NCBI GenBank assembly: GCA_010093485.1
Contig: MU001494.1
Coordinates: forward strand, 2,758-66,757
Direction of reading: 5' to 3'
DNA: 64,000 bases
Source of the DNA: Karstenula rhodostoma CBS 690.94
Lineage: Eukaryota; Ascomycota; Dothideomycetes; Pleosporales; Didymosphaeriaceae
A program made the translations under genes and the position numbers. Of this stretch, positions 14,856-27,617 are shown in pieces; the first letter of the stretch is position 1; every line of letters begins with the position of its first letter. Under the pieces are notes generated by a model, which saw nothing but the letters and a program-made list of their open reading frames with translations, had not been told where the DNA came from and did not search any database.

Positions 14856-17800
14856 AATAATAGTAAATATAATAAATATATTAAACTAGTATAGTTCTAT
14901 AGATAAAAAAAAAGAAATAATAAAAAAAAAAAGAAAACTATATACTAAATAATATTAGTAAATTAATTTCTATTATAATAGGTTCTAATTTATACTAAAT
15001 TAGTAATTACTATAAAAGTTTATAGAAAAGTTTCTAGTTTATTACTTATTTAGTTAAAAATAGCCTATTAGCTAGGGCTATATTATTTAAAAGTTTTTAG
15101 AAAAATTTAGTATATTTAATATTTCTTTTAGCTAAATCTAGCTAGTTACTATATTTATAATACTAGAGATACTATAATAATTAAAAATAATAGAAATAAA
15201 AATTATAATAAAAATAATAAAAAGATATTAAAAAATAAAATAAATAAGAGTAGAAAGTAAAAAGAATAGAAAATTTAAATAGTATATATTTTATTTAAGT
15301 ATTTTATTTATTTACCTATATTAAGTTTATATTATATAACTAATATATTATCTAGATAAAAAATCTAAATAAGAGATAATTATATTTTATTTAAAATTAA
15401 ATAAAATATTAACTTATTTATATTTCTTTATAGAAGTATTCCTTATATATTATTTAATTATTAGCTTAGTAAGGTATAAATATATAATATTACTATTTTT
15501 TTTATTATATATCTAATTTTTTTATATTCTAGTCCCTATTTTAGATATATAGTAGAAGTAGTTAATTATACTATTCTAATATAAGGTATATTTTTATAAT
15601 TTAGTTTAGTTTTAAAATAATCCTCTCTACTTTATAGTTATTTCTAAAATCGACTATTTTTATAAAATATATTCTAAAGTTATATAATAAATTTATATTT
15701 TATTTATCTCTTTTTATTTTCTTAATTTTATTAATTTATTTAGAGTATATAGTTTTATATTTATTTTAAAAAATAGTTTAAATATTATAAATTATATATT
15801 TATTAATATAAAAATTTTATTAGACTAGAATAGTTTTTATTTTATTCGTTTTTAGAAATATCTATTCTAGATAATAATTAGTAAATATTAAATAGAATTA
15901 ATAATTATCCTTTATTTATTTATTATCTATAGTATACTAATAGATTATAATAGTATTTCTAATATATTTAACTTAACTACTATTAATACTAATATACTAA
16001 TCCTATTTATATTTAAATAGATTTTTTTTAATAAAATAAATAATATAGTATAGCCTCTAGTAGGCTATATAAATAGATAATTTATTATAAAATAATTTAG
16101 TATATAGCTTACTAGTATTATTAATATTCTATATAAAGAAATTAAATTTTTTTTTTTATTTAGTAGAGATAAAAGGTATATATAATAGAGAGTTTACTAT
16201 TTATAAATTAGGGTAGTATACTAGAACTATATAGGTATAAACTTATTTTAAAAAAAAAATTATTTTATAAATATTATTATATCCCTATAAATATAGCTAT
16301 AGGGTATTAGAGTATATAAGGGTAATAGGCCCTAGTATATTAGTATTAGTATTAGTACTACTAATAATTATTTTTTTAATTAGAAAGTTTATAGTATCTA
16401 AATAGAACTAATTTATATAGAAGAATAAAATCTTAGTATATAAATATTATAAAATTACTTAAAAGGGGTATATATTATTTTTAAAGTATTATTATCTAGA
16501 AAATTATTAATAATAATATAATAATAGATTTTATTTAGAAACTAGAATTATATATAAATAAAAATATATATTTTTACTATATTACTAGCCTTATTAAAAT
16601 ATATATTAGGAATAGTATTTACTAGTACTAGTCTAGTAAGGCTAGATTTACTATTCTAATTAATCTATTTATCTATTTAAATAAGACTATAAAAGTTTAC
16701 TAGTAATATAAAATATAATATTATATATATATTTAATATATCTAAACCTTTTATAAAAGTATTTATAACTATTATAATATTTATTTCTAAGGTCTAGAAT
16801 TATACTAGACTTATAAATTATTTTTTTTTTTTATCTTTTTATAGTATTTAGAATAATTAAGCTATAGAACTAGTATATCTATAGTTATAGTAAGGTTAAT
16901 ATAAATAAAAATCTTTTTATATAATTAAAAAACCTTTTTAATATATTTTACTATAACTATTATAGGGTTTATATTTATTATATATAAGGTATAAACCTTA
17001 TACTAGATTTTAGACTAAATAGTAAACTCTCTAAAGATTATAATATTAGTAAAAAGTTTAAAAAGTTAAAAAACTTAACTTTATTTAGTAGGTAATAGGG
17101 TTATAAAAAAAAATATAAAAGGAATATAGTATTTAATAAATATATAAAAATTATAAAAATAAAAATAATAAATTATATTTAGAAGAATAATATAATAGAA
17201 TTTATTTATTATAATTTTTTTTAATATTTCTAATACTTTCTATCTAGTAATATAGGTTTAAAAAAAATTATTTAAAATACTTTTAAAGATTACTAGAATA
17301 ATAGATATTTATTTATTATATACTCCTTACTATTATATAGTAGCTCTAATTTATAATTTAGAATAATAATAAAGAAGGTTAAAATAAAGTACTACTAGTA
17401 AAATAATAATAATAGTTTAACTATAGTCTAGAAAGTAAATAGAAAATAAGAAAAAAAAACTTTTACTAAATCTAGTATCTATAATATAGATAACTATATT
17501 CTCCCCTATTAAAATTATATAGAGAGCTTACTCTTATTATTTTTTAAACTAGACTAATTTTCTAAAATTCTCTTATAATAATTATACTATATTAATATCT
17601 AGATAATTAGAATAGATAGCTTTTTTAATTTTTTAAAAGGCCTTTTTCTCTTAGATTAAAAGGAATTCTAGGGCCTTATATTACTTAGTAGATATTTTAA
17701 AATATATCTCTAAATTATTAAATTTATAAATAAAAATTCTTAAAATATCTAGAGTATAGACTATATAGATTATTTTTAATAAATAGTTAGTTTATATTTT

Positions 17801-20800
17801 ATAGGCTTTTATCTCTACTTTATTTATTATTTTATTAACCTCTTCCTTTAATAGTTTCTATAGTAGGCGATTAGTAGTAGAAAACTTTCTACTAAAGATA
17901 ATAAGGAGATAGTATATTATATTAATATTAATTTTTTTTTATTTAATAAAATATTACCCGTTTTATAATATAACTAAGAGTCTAAAAGGTAGTTTATTAC
18001 TTATTAAATAGATTTAGTTAAAGTAGATAGTTTTAGATTTAATTATAGTAATAATTATATATCTCCTTATTAATTTATCCCTATATAATAAGGTAGAAAG
18101 GATAAATAAGCTAGATATACTAGACTAAAAAACTATCTATTTTATAAAAAAAAAATAGTAAATAGTTTTTATAAACTTATCTCTATTATAGTCTTTATAA
18201 TATTAAAAAATAATAGTAATAAAACTATTATAGAGGAATATATTCTAGATACTAGTTATATAATTATTTTTAAATTATAAACTTAATACTTTAGTACTAT
18301 AGCTAGACTAACTACTTATAAAATATATAAAATTTAAAAATATATTAAGGAATTTTTAGATAAGATTATAGTACTATTATATCTAAATATAGTTTTTAAT
18401 ACTAGTAAATAAATAACCTTTAGAGCCCTTTATATTAAATAACTATAAAAGTTATTAAATAATAAAACTAATACTATATTTAAGTTATAAATTATCTATA
18501 TTAAAAATACTAAAACTAGGAGTTATATTTTTTAAATTTTTTTTTAATATATTCTATAGAATAGAGGGTAGTTCTATCTATATCTATATAAATACTAGCT
18601 AGTAAAAAAGAATAGATACCTTCTTAAATAGGTTATTTACTATAGAAAAAAATAAAGTAAGGTTTATTCTAATTTTATAAATAGTTATACTATTCCTATT
18701 CTAGTAAATAAAGGTATTTAAATTCTACCTATACTAAAAAATACTAAGGAAGTATACTATATTAATAAATTAATTTATAAAAATAGAATATTTTATAATA
18801 AAGTAATTATATATTTATATTTTAAATATATTATATAACTTTTTATTCTAATTTTTTACCTTATAGTTATCTAGCTTAGTAATAAAAAAGCTAGCCTCTT
18901 TTTAAAAAACTAATAAATTAGAATTAAAATAATCTAGAGTCTCTATAAATATTATATAGAAAAGTATATTTTAGAGATACTATAAATTAGTAAATCTATA
19001 TATCTTTTTAAGGGCTAATATATTAATAGTAAAGTTATAAGCCTTTTAAAATCTATTATCTTAGAGGGAGAGACTAAAAAAGACTATTAGAGTAATAAAA
19101 ATAAGTTTAAACTAAATAAACTAGCTAGTTTATTCTAGTAAAGAGAGCTAGAAAGTATAATAATATTCTTTAAATAGATTTAAATATATATAATTATAGT
19201 ATTCTTTAATAGTAAGAAGAATTTTTATTATATCTAGATAGATTATAACCTACTTTTAAACTAGTTACTAATATTTTTATAAATAAAGAGTTTTAGATTA
19301 TATAGCCCTAGAAAATAAAGTATAAAAAAAAAAAAGGAAAATCTTTTAAAAAGGATTAGTATAGTAAAGAGTAGAGTCTTAGTAAAATTTAATAGAAATT
19401 ATAGAAATATTATATTTATACTTCTATATTACTTAGATTTATATAAAATAGAAGGTTTTTATTATTATATTTTACTATATATAAGCTATACTCTTTATAA
19501 TAATATATAAATAAAAGAGTTTAAATTTAAGTTTAACTTTAGATATAGTAATAAATGCTAGACACGCTTACTATATAATAATATTAGTAAAAATTTTTAA
19601 AAATCTAGTATATATTATCTATAGGTTTATAAATATAGAAGGTATACTAAATATAAATTATAGTTATTATTCTTATATATACTATATCTATACTAAAGTA
19701 TATTATAGCTAAAACTTTAAAGAAAAAACTATACTATAATTTAGTTATATAGTAAAAGTAATAGGCTTAGCTAGAGATAATATAAATTAAAAGTAATAAA
19801 AATTAAAATATAAATTAATTAGGAATATAGAAATACTATATAATTTAAATAGAATTTCTATAATACTAATAGAAAGTACTTTAAATTAATAGGTTATACT
19901 AAGGTAGGTAAATAAAAATAGAATAGAAGAAAAGAATTATTAGTTTATAATTATTCTAATATAATTAGAGTATTAAAAATAATATTTAGTTATATTATTA
20001 TAGAAATAGTTATAAATTATATAACTATTATATAGGTAGGTAAATATATTATATTTTATAGTAGTTTTAGTAATAATTAAGCTATATATATTATAGTAAT
20101 AACTATTACTATATACTAGTAAACTAGAATAGAATATTTTAGTTTTAGTAGAAATAATAAAGTTCTTATAATTTTATAAAAAAGAATAATTATTAAATAG
20201 GTTATTAACTAACTTTTAAATTTTATATTTTTATTTAGATATAATAGTATTATAGTACTTTCTACTAAAATAAAAAAATATTTTACTAAAAAGGAGAGTA
20301 TAGTAATATAATATATAGAATATAAAATTATAAGTTTTATTAAAATAAATAAATATTATTTAGGCTATAGTAAATAGAGAAGATAGCCTTAATTTTAACT
20401 CTAATCTAGATTAAAATTAGTAGACTATTAAGGTAAAGGGAATATATAGTACTATTTAATTTTAGCTATAATTTAAACTAAAATTAGATAACTATTAAAC
20501 TAGATTAGAAAAATATTATATATTAGTATATAATAAGAATAATATAGCTACTAGTATTAAATAATAAATATATTAGTAATAATAGTATATATACTATTAG
20601 ATATTTATAAAAAAAAGAAACTAATTAAAAGTAATTTACTAGATATATTATAGTATATATATAAAGCTATATATTCTAGAAACCCTATATATAAGAAAGT
20701 ATATAATAAGAATAATTCTATTAGTAATATTTTTATAGTATTTATACTAGAAGATATAATATAATAGATATATTAATATATTTTAAAAAAGAATATTATC

Positions 20801-22167
20801 TAGTTTATTATATAAGAGTATAAGAGTTAAATAATAAAAAATAAAAAAATTAATATTAGAAAAGTATATAAAAGTATTAGTAGACTTAATACTAATAAGA
20901 GGTATACTAAAAGATAAAATAATAAAAAGAAGGACTAAGATATAAAAAAAAAAAGGAAAAAGTAACTAAAAAAAACTAGTATAAAAAAGGTAAATAAGAA
21001 ACTAAAATAAAAGTTAAAAAAAATAATAATATAAAAAATAATAAATATATAAAATTTATCTATTATAATAACTAAAAATATTATAATAAGTAAAAAGAAA
21101 TAAAAATATAGAAAGTTTATTTAGAATTTATTAGAAGTAGATATAGATATAATAGATAGTATAATTAATAAAACTATAGTAATTAGAGTAATAGACTATT
21201 TATAGGATTAGAAAATAATACTATAGGTATAGAGAGTATAGTATAAAAAGAGAAAGAGATTTTTTATTAATATAAAAAATAGAGTAAGTAAATTTATAGT
21301 AGAGAAAGGTATATTATTTAAAAAAAATAAAGAAAGTAATATAAATTAAAAATAAAACTAACTAGTATTATTATAGTATTTAAAAAGTATATATATAGAA
21401 TTTAGTTTTATAAAAAGGAATATAGTAAAGTTTATATTACTATATATAATAATAAAATAAGGCTAGACTATTAAAATTATTAAAAAAATAAGATAATAAT
21501 AGATATAGATAGTAATTTAAATAAAATTTAAAGTAGTAGAAATAATAGTATAGAAATAAAAAATATTATCTAGTAAATAAAAAAGAGGCTATATAACTAT
21601 AATAAAAAAATACTTATTTAGAATTTTATATTATATAGTAAAAAAGGAAGAAGTTATAAAATATATAAATTTATTTATATAAAAAGAATTTAGAAAATAG
21701 CTAGAGATAGGAAAGAGATAGTATATATTAAGGGTAAAGTTTAAAATTAAAATATTTATAATTTTATTTTAGAATACTATTTTAAATATATATATTAAAA
21801 GAGGTATAATTATAATATAGTTTAGTTTCTAGATAGATATAGTTATAAAGTATAATAAAAAGGTATTTAAAAATTTTATAATAATTAAGAATATATATAT
21901 TACCTATATAATAGATAAATTATCTTCTAAAAAATTATTATTAAAGGAATTATTAAATAGTAACTTAGTAAGATATAACTTAGTAAAAGGTCTATAACTA
22001 GTATATTATATTATTAAAAAAAAAAGTTTTAGTAATATTAGTATATAAAAGGATATACCTTATAATAGAAATTAATAAAAAAGTTTAGATATATATAAAG
22101 AATTATACTAAAAAGGGCTATAGAAAAGTTAAACTTTTATAATTATCCCTATTATAGTTTCTAGATA

Positions 22168-22325
22168 CTAGATATTAATTAATAGAATAATTAGTATTAG
22201 TTAATAGAATANNNNNNNNNNATATTAAGTATTAGTTAATAGAATAATTAGTATTAGTTAATAGATAGAATAATTAGTATTAGTTAATAGAATACTAGAT
22301 ATTAGTTAATAGGATATTAGGTATT
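22168..22325. repeat. 22-bp tandem repeat around the assembly gap
   Basis: Repeats of a roughly 22-26-bp unit containing AGTATTAGTTAATAGAAT occur on both sides of the N run and end near the edge of the AT-rich block. The gap is probably a collapsed part of this array, so its true length is unknown. Confidence 0.85.
22212..22221. other. Assembly gap (10 N)
   Basis: Ten consecutive N characters within the short tandem repeat. The number is probably a placeholder, not a measured length. Confidence 0.99.
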
Positions 22326-22790
22326 ACTACTTTATATATATACTACTTTTTATAGAATATATAGTGTATATCCTATAACCTAATATACTTAGCCCTAGAT
22401 ATTTAATTTGGTGGATAATCCGGCGCAGCGCCCGGGATTGGGGAATGGGCTACAGGTCGAAATATGCCCCAATGAAGTGAAGAGGCTAACTGGACACATC
22501 TTGAGGCGTACACCAAGATGCAACGAAAGTGATACGATGTGAACCTTGGCCGCAGTACAATTCTACGAGGTACGTTCCGCAACCACATGCAGCGCAAAAA
22601 TCCGGGGGATCGTGACATTTAGCCCCCAGCCTGAGGGTGACCTGCAAGGGGTCGGATCGTATTGCGTCTGCACCATAATATGATTGTCTGACCTCTAAAA
22701 TCTCACGCTTACTCTTGAAAACTTTCAAACCCAGAGCGGTCCGCACCGAAGAACCATAGCTCCCATCGTCTACTTCGACCACAATCCATC

Positions 22791-24104
22791 ATGAGCTCTC
22801 CCAAAGAACATCCCACCCTCGAGCAGATACTCAACAGCCCTGCTGAGAAGGTTCCCGATGGTGTAGTGCGAGATCTCGTCCATCCGTGGAGCATGCAACA
22901 CAGTGCAGAGGCGTCGCTGATCGGCTTGTACGTGCTCGTCACGATAGTGGTCTTGGTACGGATCTATGTCCAACTTCGACTTGGTCGAAGACTTGTCGCT
23001 GAAGACTATGCTACCTTTTTGACATGGGTAAGTTTCTGGAGCTTAAATCTGTCCAGCAGTCATGGTTGAAACCCTACGCAGATCGTATATACGGGCGCCT
23101 TCATGCCAGTGGGCTTCCTTCTCGCACGCGCGCCCATGGGTGTCCACCAGTGGAACATTACCCTGCGCCAATTTGCGCGTTACCTATTCGTAAGTTAAAA
23201 CCGACCTGCGATGCGCATAGCTACATGCTCACCGCTTACCCAGTTACCATACGTCGAGTTCATCATTTGGGGCATCATTATCCTTCTTCTCAAGATAGGT
23301 ATCATTCTACAGTACCTACGCATCTTCACTCCCTCTGGTATCCGTGGGTTTACCTTCTGGGCCCTGCATGTTGTTCTCTGGGCGAATGTTGCCTACTACG
23401 TTGCCTTCACATTCATCTTCCTCTTTGTGTGCAACCCACGCGCGCTATTCTGGGACAAGACGATTACCCACGGCAAATGCCTTGACATATTCGAGATCAA
23501 CGTCATCAGCGCCGTCATCTGCGTCGTCTCGGACCTGACGATCCTGTTATTGCCACTGAGCCGTATCTCGCAACTCAATGTCTCGTCGCGCAAAAAGGTC
23601 GGACTAATCTTCCTGTTTGCTATCGGAATGTTGTGAGTTTCTCCCGCTCTGTCTTATCATGCGCATTTACACGGAACCGCACTTACAAACACCCACAGTG
23701 CATGCGCCACATCTAGCGTCCGTCTGTATTACAACATCCACCTCTGGAAACACCAGCACGACATCACGCACCAGCTCGGTTATATATCGTTTTGGGGCAC
23801 GGCGCAGATCCCCGCAGGTTTTCTCATCGTTTGTCTGCCATCAGTGCCTAAGTTCGTCAACCACATGCGGGGCAAGCCATTTTTCATGCGCATTGAGACA
23901 TCGATCCGTTCTCGTCTGCACCTAACAGCGCCGAAAAGCCATCATGTAGCGAGCGGCCAAAACATTGCAACGATCGGAGGTGGAGGGGCGGCCCAGCAGA
24001 AGAAGGGCGACAAGGCAGTAATTAGCGACATCGAGTTCCATAGCTTAGTTAACAAGACGGAAACGTCAGTTGTTAGTCGCACGGATAGCGGAGGCCAGGT
24101 ATAA
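22791..24104 (+). CDS. PTH11-like / fungal rhodopsin-domain membrane protein
   Basis: Predicted seven-helix plasma-membrane protein of the fungal 'rhodopsin domain' (PTH11-like, GPCR-related) family. Many members sense surfaces or nutrients; the ligand here is unknown. Four exons join in frame to 379 aa: 22,791-23,027, 23,082-23,189, 23,244-23,632 and 23,699-24,104, with introns of 54, 54 and 66 bp having GT/AG ends. The N-terminus lacks a CFEM domain. The first helix lies near residues 44-62, followed by an RLGRRLVAEDYATFLTW loop typical of the family. Further hydrophobic helices include the LPYVEFIIWGIIILLLKIG and FWALHVVLWANVAYYVAFTF stretches. A hydrophilic tail of about 80 residues follows the last helix. 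The ATG at 22,791 is the first in frame. It is the first gene to the right of the RIP isochore, about 400 bp from its edge. Confidence 0.85.
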
Positions 24105-25455
24105 ACATGTTCACTTACAAGAGATAGGGTAAAAGAAAAGAGAAATCTTAGAGATATAAATGCTCACATATGTTCAGAGTCATTCTTGACATGCATGATT
24201 GTGATCCTACTTGTCTACCACAGGTGCAACAAAACTTTTCGTAAACATTCTTGCTGCATTGAGGCAGGCAGTGAGTTTTCCTAGTTGCAGCTTCATTTTG
24301 GCTCGGCTGCTCTCGAAGCATGATGGAGATCAGGATATTTGACCAGCGAGTGGAGGTGATTAAACCAGACTTTAGAGTCAAGAGAACGGACAGCCCCGGG
24401 GTACAGGAGCAAAAGGACAAAATCTATTGGTAATGAGCGTGGAAAAAAGGAACTGGTCAGTATACAAGAGATGATGTTGGTGCTTCATAGGAAGAGTCTA
24501 GACGTAATTGAGCAACAGGAGTTATATATGTACCCTAGGATATTTATCTCACATCTCGCATCTGAACGTATATCACCCTGTTGTATATCCGGACTCCGTT
24601 TGAAAAACACCCAGACTTATCGGTGCCACATTGCTACGCCACATTTTTGCGCAGGGTTCTCTTTACAAGACAATCTTGGAAGTTATACCAAATGCCGAAG
24701 GAGAGCAATCAAGCAACATATCAAAGTCTCTATATTACTTTCTTTAGATATGTACGTTATATTTATACACTCTTGCTCAATAGTACTACTATTGACTGTT
24801 GTACTTCGATAGCCTTCCGATCAGAGCAGGATTCATGGAAGAGCGATCTGCTACAAATTTGGGAGGCACGTACCAATCCTTTCGGGTAAGCCTACCGTGC
24901 GTACCGTACTAGGGCGATGTTAAAAATTTGCTGGGAATTTGGTGGTCTAGTTCAATGCTGTCGAGAGGCACGGTTGAACAATAATGGGCGCAGCTGAGGC
25001 ATGAATGAGGCGTATTGGAACACTATCGTATCCGAGTTGATGCTCCGGGCTTGCTTGAATATGCAAAAACGCTAGCGCCTCATGAATATATAGTTTTCCG
25101 GAGGCTTTGATATTAAAGTTCGGGGCATGACCTTTTTTACAAGCCAGTTCACCTACGTTCACATACATGAGCACTAACCGGATTTCAGCGACGCTACCGA
25201 GGTGGATTAGGTACTTTGCCACACGCGCTAACTCGTTTCTGGGACCTTAGCAACAATAATCATGCAGGGGCAATCTGCCCGAAACCCAACTCGAGTTTGA
25301 GTCTATACTTTTTCTGTGTCTTCATGCGTGTTTCTCAAAAGTATAGTCAACGTTCTTATGCATCTCAGGTCTTGCGAGAACGTCCTTGTCACATTAGTTC
25401 GCTAGACCGATCGCCATTGACCCTGAAAATTGCCCAAGAAGATCACTTTCTATAG
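24105..25455. other. Intergenic, nothing recognised
   Basis: No coherent reading frame, RNA gene or repeat seen. It may contain a 5' exon of the 2EXR frame that follows. Confidence 0.5.
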
Positions 25456-26163
25456 CGTTCACTTTCCTATAGGCATAGCAACGATTCCGATATCCCGACC
25501 CCATTATTTAAAGACGAAGCGCCAACAGTTGGAAGTTCAACCAGATTACAGCCTCCATGGCTAGACAATGATGGAGCAACAGTAGAGTCTTCAAGCGGAA
25601 GAGCCACATCCGGTTCTTTAACCAACTTCCAGTTTTTAAATCATTCGATCATCACTACCCGATGCTGTGAGATACAGTCATCGTTTCACCAATCCCAACA
25701 GCTTCCGCTCGAGTTACGCGAGAATATATGGACTTACAGCCTCCCGCAGCAACGTTTTCTTACAGGCACGGCAACCGGCATCAAAGATTCAGAATATGCG
25801 CCATACTACAGGGAAAACAACCTAGGGAGCATTGTTAGCGACGCAAACTATAATATGCACCTAGACTCTACGGGCATCCGTTCACCACTGCTGTATGTCA
25901 ATCGTGAGGCGAACAGGGTTGCTAAGCGGATCTATCGTGTACGTATTCCCAAAACAAGACGCTTAACAAAGTCAAATCCATCGCGCCTATATTTCTGCCC
26001 GGAACGAGACACCATCCTCGTCACTGTTGAGCACGAAGAAGACAAAGCATACTTTGCCCATTTCGTACACGATTCCCTGGCATACGATCCCCAGGAAAAG
26101 GGTATTTTTCATATGGCCATCATGAGTAGAGGCCGGTCGACAAAAGAATATATATACTATTGA
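25456..26163 (+). CDS. 2EXR-domain reading frame, start unresolved
   Basis: Open frame of 235 codons ending in TGA. It contains the hallmarks of the fungal 2EXR domain: LPLELRENIWTYSLP (about 25,699-25,743), matching the 'LPxELRxxIWxxAL' motif, and about 60 residues later SPLLYVNREANRVAKRIY, matching the 'LLxVNREARxxAxxxY' helix. It then has the usual PERDTILVTVEHEED / YFAHFVHD continuation. There is no ATG before 25,855, which lies inside the domain. The frame is closed upstream by a TAG that is itself the end of a good splice acceptor (TTTCTATAG, ending 25,455), so a 5' exon is likely. The C-terminus is shorter than many relatives. It could be an intact spliced gene or a decaying copy. Function of the family is unknown. 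Confidence 0.55.
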   Translation, partial: RSLSYRHSNDSDIPTPLFKDEAPTVGSSTRLQPPWLDNDGATVESSSGRATSGSLTNFQFLNHSIITTRCCEIQSSFHQSQQLPLELRENIWTYSLPQQRFLTGTATGIKDSEYAPYYRENNLGSIVSDANYNMHLDSTGIRSPLLYVNREANRVAKRIYRVRIPKTRRLTKSNPSRLYFCPERDTILVTVEHEEDKAYFAHFVHDSLAYDPQEKGIFHMAIMSRGRSTKEYIYY

Positions 26164-26261
26164 GAAGAATAAAACATAGAAACGAAAAGGTTATCGGGGT
26201 GAAAGATTATATACTCTGAACATCGTTCTCAAGCCTAGGCTTCCAAACTGCTCGCAGCCGA

Positions 26262-27617
26262 TTAGGCACGGCTAAAGCACTTTGAGACCAAAGTCTTATC
26301 ACTTGAACCGGATGGTGTTAGGGAAAGCACATAGGAAGTGTCAAAGGCACCAGCCGACCATCCAACATATCCGAGGTAAACATCGCTGTTCTCGTTGAGC
26401 GACGCGATCGCTGCGCAAACATCCTGCTGGCAAGACGCAGTGTCACCACCACCAACCTCAGACAGAATTGCCTTACGACCGTTAGTTCGGAGCCATGAAG
26501 CGAGAGGCACGAAGCTGTCTTGAACATGGTCATTGACACACTCAGCGTTTGTGCCACTGTTGTCGGCATCCAGGTAGCGATGTACATCGAAGATGAGCTT
26601 GCTAGTAGTGCCGTCCGCGTCCTTTACCGAAAGAAGTGCCGGACCACTGTTTTGGACGAACGATCCAGCAGAAGTGTAGTCGGTACCGGGAACCAGAATG
26701 TACTGCGAGGTTGCACCAGCCTTGCGAATTGCGGTGACGGCAGCTTGAACAGATGTAGCCCAAGTGGTCATGGTAAGATCATGCGGCTCGTTCATCAGAC
26801 CAAACGCGATGTTCTTCTCAGAAGAGTATTTTGTGGCAAGCTTCGACCAAACATCGGCGAACTGCGCATCTGTAGGCCCACCTTGACCGACGATGGCGCC
26901 GTTCCAGCGTCCATAGTTGTGCAGATCGATGATGCAGAGCGCACCAGTCGCCAAACAACCCTGTACTAGGTTGTCGAAAGCTGCTCCAACAGTAGCATCG
27001 ATCGAACCGCCGAGTTGGTTGTTGGTAAGATGTTGCCAGCCGATCGGGAGTCGGAAGGCGTTGAGTTTATCGTCAGTTGCGAAGTGCTTCATCTGGGCTA
27101 TTCCGTTGGCACCGGGATCTACGTAGGCCCCTCCGCATGACCCATCCGTAGAGCAGCCAAAGTCGAATCCGGCGATATTAATGCCAGCATACTGGGTCTG
27201 TCCTGAGATCGGGGTGGGTGCTGCTGCAACAACTACGGCCTGGCTGGTTGTTGCCGGCTTCTTAATGGTCGCCGAGGAAGTGGGAGTAGCTGCTAGGTGG
27301 TCAGTCGCCATATCGATGCCCAACGTCCGGTTGGTTTGCTCACAAGAGGGACGCTTGACGGTCAAGAGCGTAGTTGCCGCAACCATGGACGGCTTGGCTA
27401 CAGCTGAAGTCTTTACTGCTGGAGTAGCCTGGGCGGCTGATGGTGCTCCGCCAGGAACGCACTGAGCAAACCACTCATTTTGAGTCTGGCAGTGAAAGCC
27501 AGAGACACATGAAGTAGCACCGGTCCAGCCGTTCCCACCACATTGTGCATATGCACTGCCTTGAGCTGCGGCAGCCGTGGCAGCGAAGGCCGAGTAGACC
27601 AGAGAATAGCGAGCCAT
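26262..27617 (-). CDS. Secreted GH5 endo-beta-1,4-glucanase with CBM1
   Basis: Cellulase cleaving internal beta-1,4-glucosidic bonds, secreted. Starting at the ATG at 27,617 (upstream in-frame codons include only a TTG), the unspliced frame encodes 451 aa. In order it has a signal peptide (about 1-20), a fungal cellulose-binding module CBM1 at about 23-55 with its four cysteines ([11 protein letters not shown]...), a Ser/Thr/Ala/Pro linker, and a GH5 catalytic domain from about residue 143. The acid/base Glu is in GLMNEPHD (E277) and the nucleophile in ILSEVGGG (E387). DLHNYGRW and FRLPIGWQ are further family signatures. The linker contains a likely 51-bp intron, 27,293-27,343 (GTGAGC donor, CTGAC branch site, ACCTAG acceptor). 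Removal keeps the frame and gives 434 aa with a more typical linker. Confidence 0.92.
   Translation of the reverse strand: MARYSLVYSAFAATAAAAQGSAYAQCGGNGWTGATSCVSGFHCQTQNEWFAQCVPGGAPSAAQATPAVKTSAVAKPSMVAATTLLTVKRPSCEQTNRTLGIDMATDHLAATPTSSATIKKPATTSQAVVVAAAPTPISGQTQYAGINIAGFDFGCSTDGSCGGAYVDPGANGIAQMKHFATDDKLNAFRLPIGWQHLTNNQLGGSIDATVGAAFDNLVQGCLATGALCIIDLHNYGRWNGAIVGQGGPTDAQFADVWSKLATKYSSEKNIAFGLMNEPHDLTMTTWATSVQAAVTAIRKAGATSQYILVPGTDYTSAGSFVQNSGPALLSVKDADGTTSKLIFDVHRYLDADNSGTNAECVNDHVQDSFVPLASWLRTNGRKAILSEVGGGDTASCQQDVCAAIASLNENSDVYLGYVGWSAGAFDTSYVLSLTPSGSSDKTLVSKCFSRA

Larger units (their letters stand above)
1..22362. repeat. RIP-saturated AT-rich isochore
   Basis: About 22.4 kb of extremely AT-rich DNA with almost no CpA or TpG dinucleotides on either strand, whereas CpT/CpC (ApG/GpG) persist and CpG is rare. 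That pattern is the end state of repeat-induced point mutation, which converts CpA to TpA in duplicated DNA of ascomycetes. Because ATG contains TpG, the block has almost no start codons and no believable gene. Retrotransposon protein remains can still be read between 4 and 6.5 kb on the minus strand. The rest (1-2,690 and 10,829-22,167) must also derive from repeats, but I could not identify the families; one long degenerate minus-strand frame with mostly TAA/TAG stops runs from about 12,880 to 11,900. Confidence 0.93.

Noticed and set aside
22041..22140. Possible small genes near the end of the AT block
   Set aside because: No ATG and RIP composition; nothing translatable.
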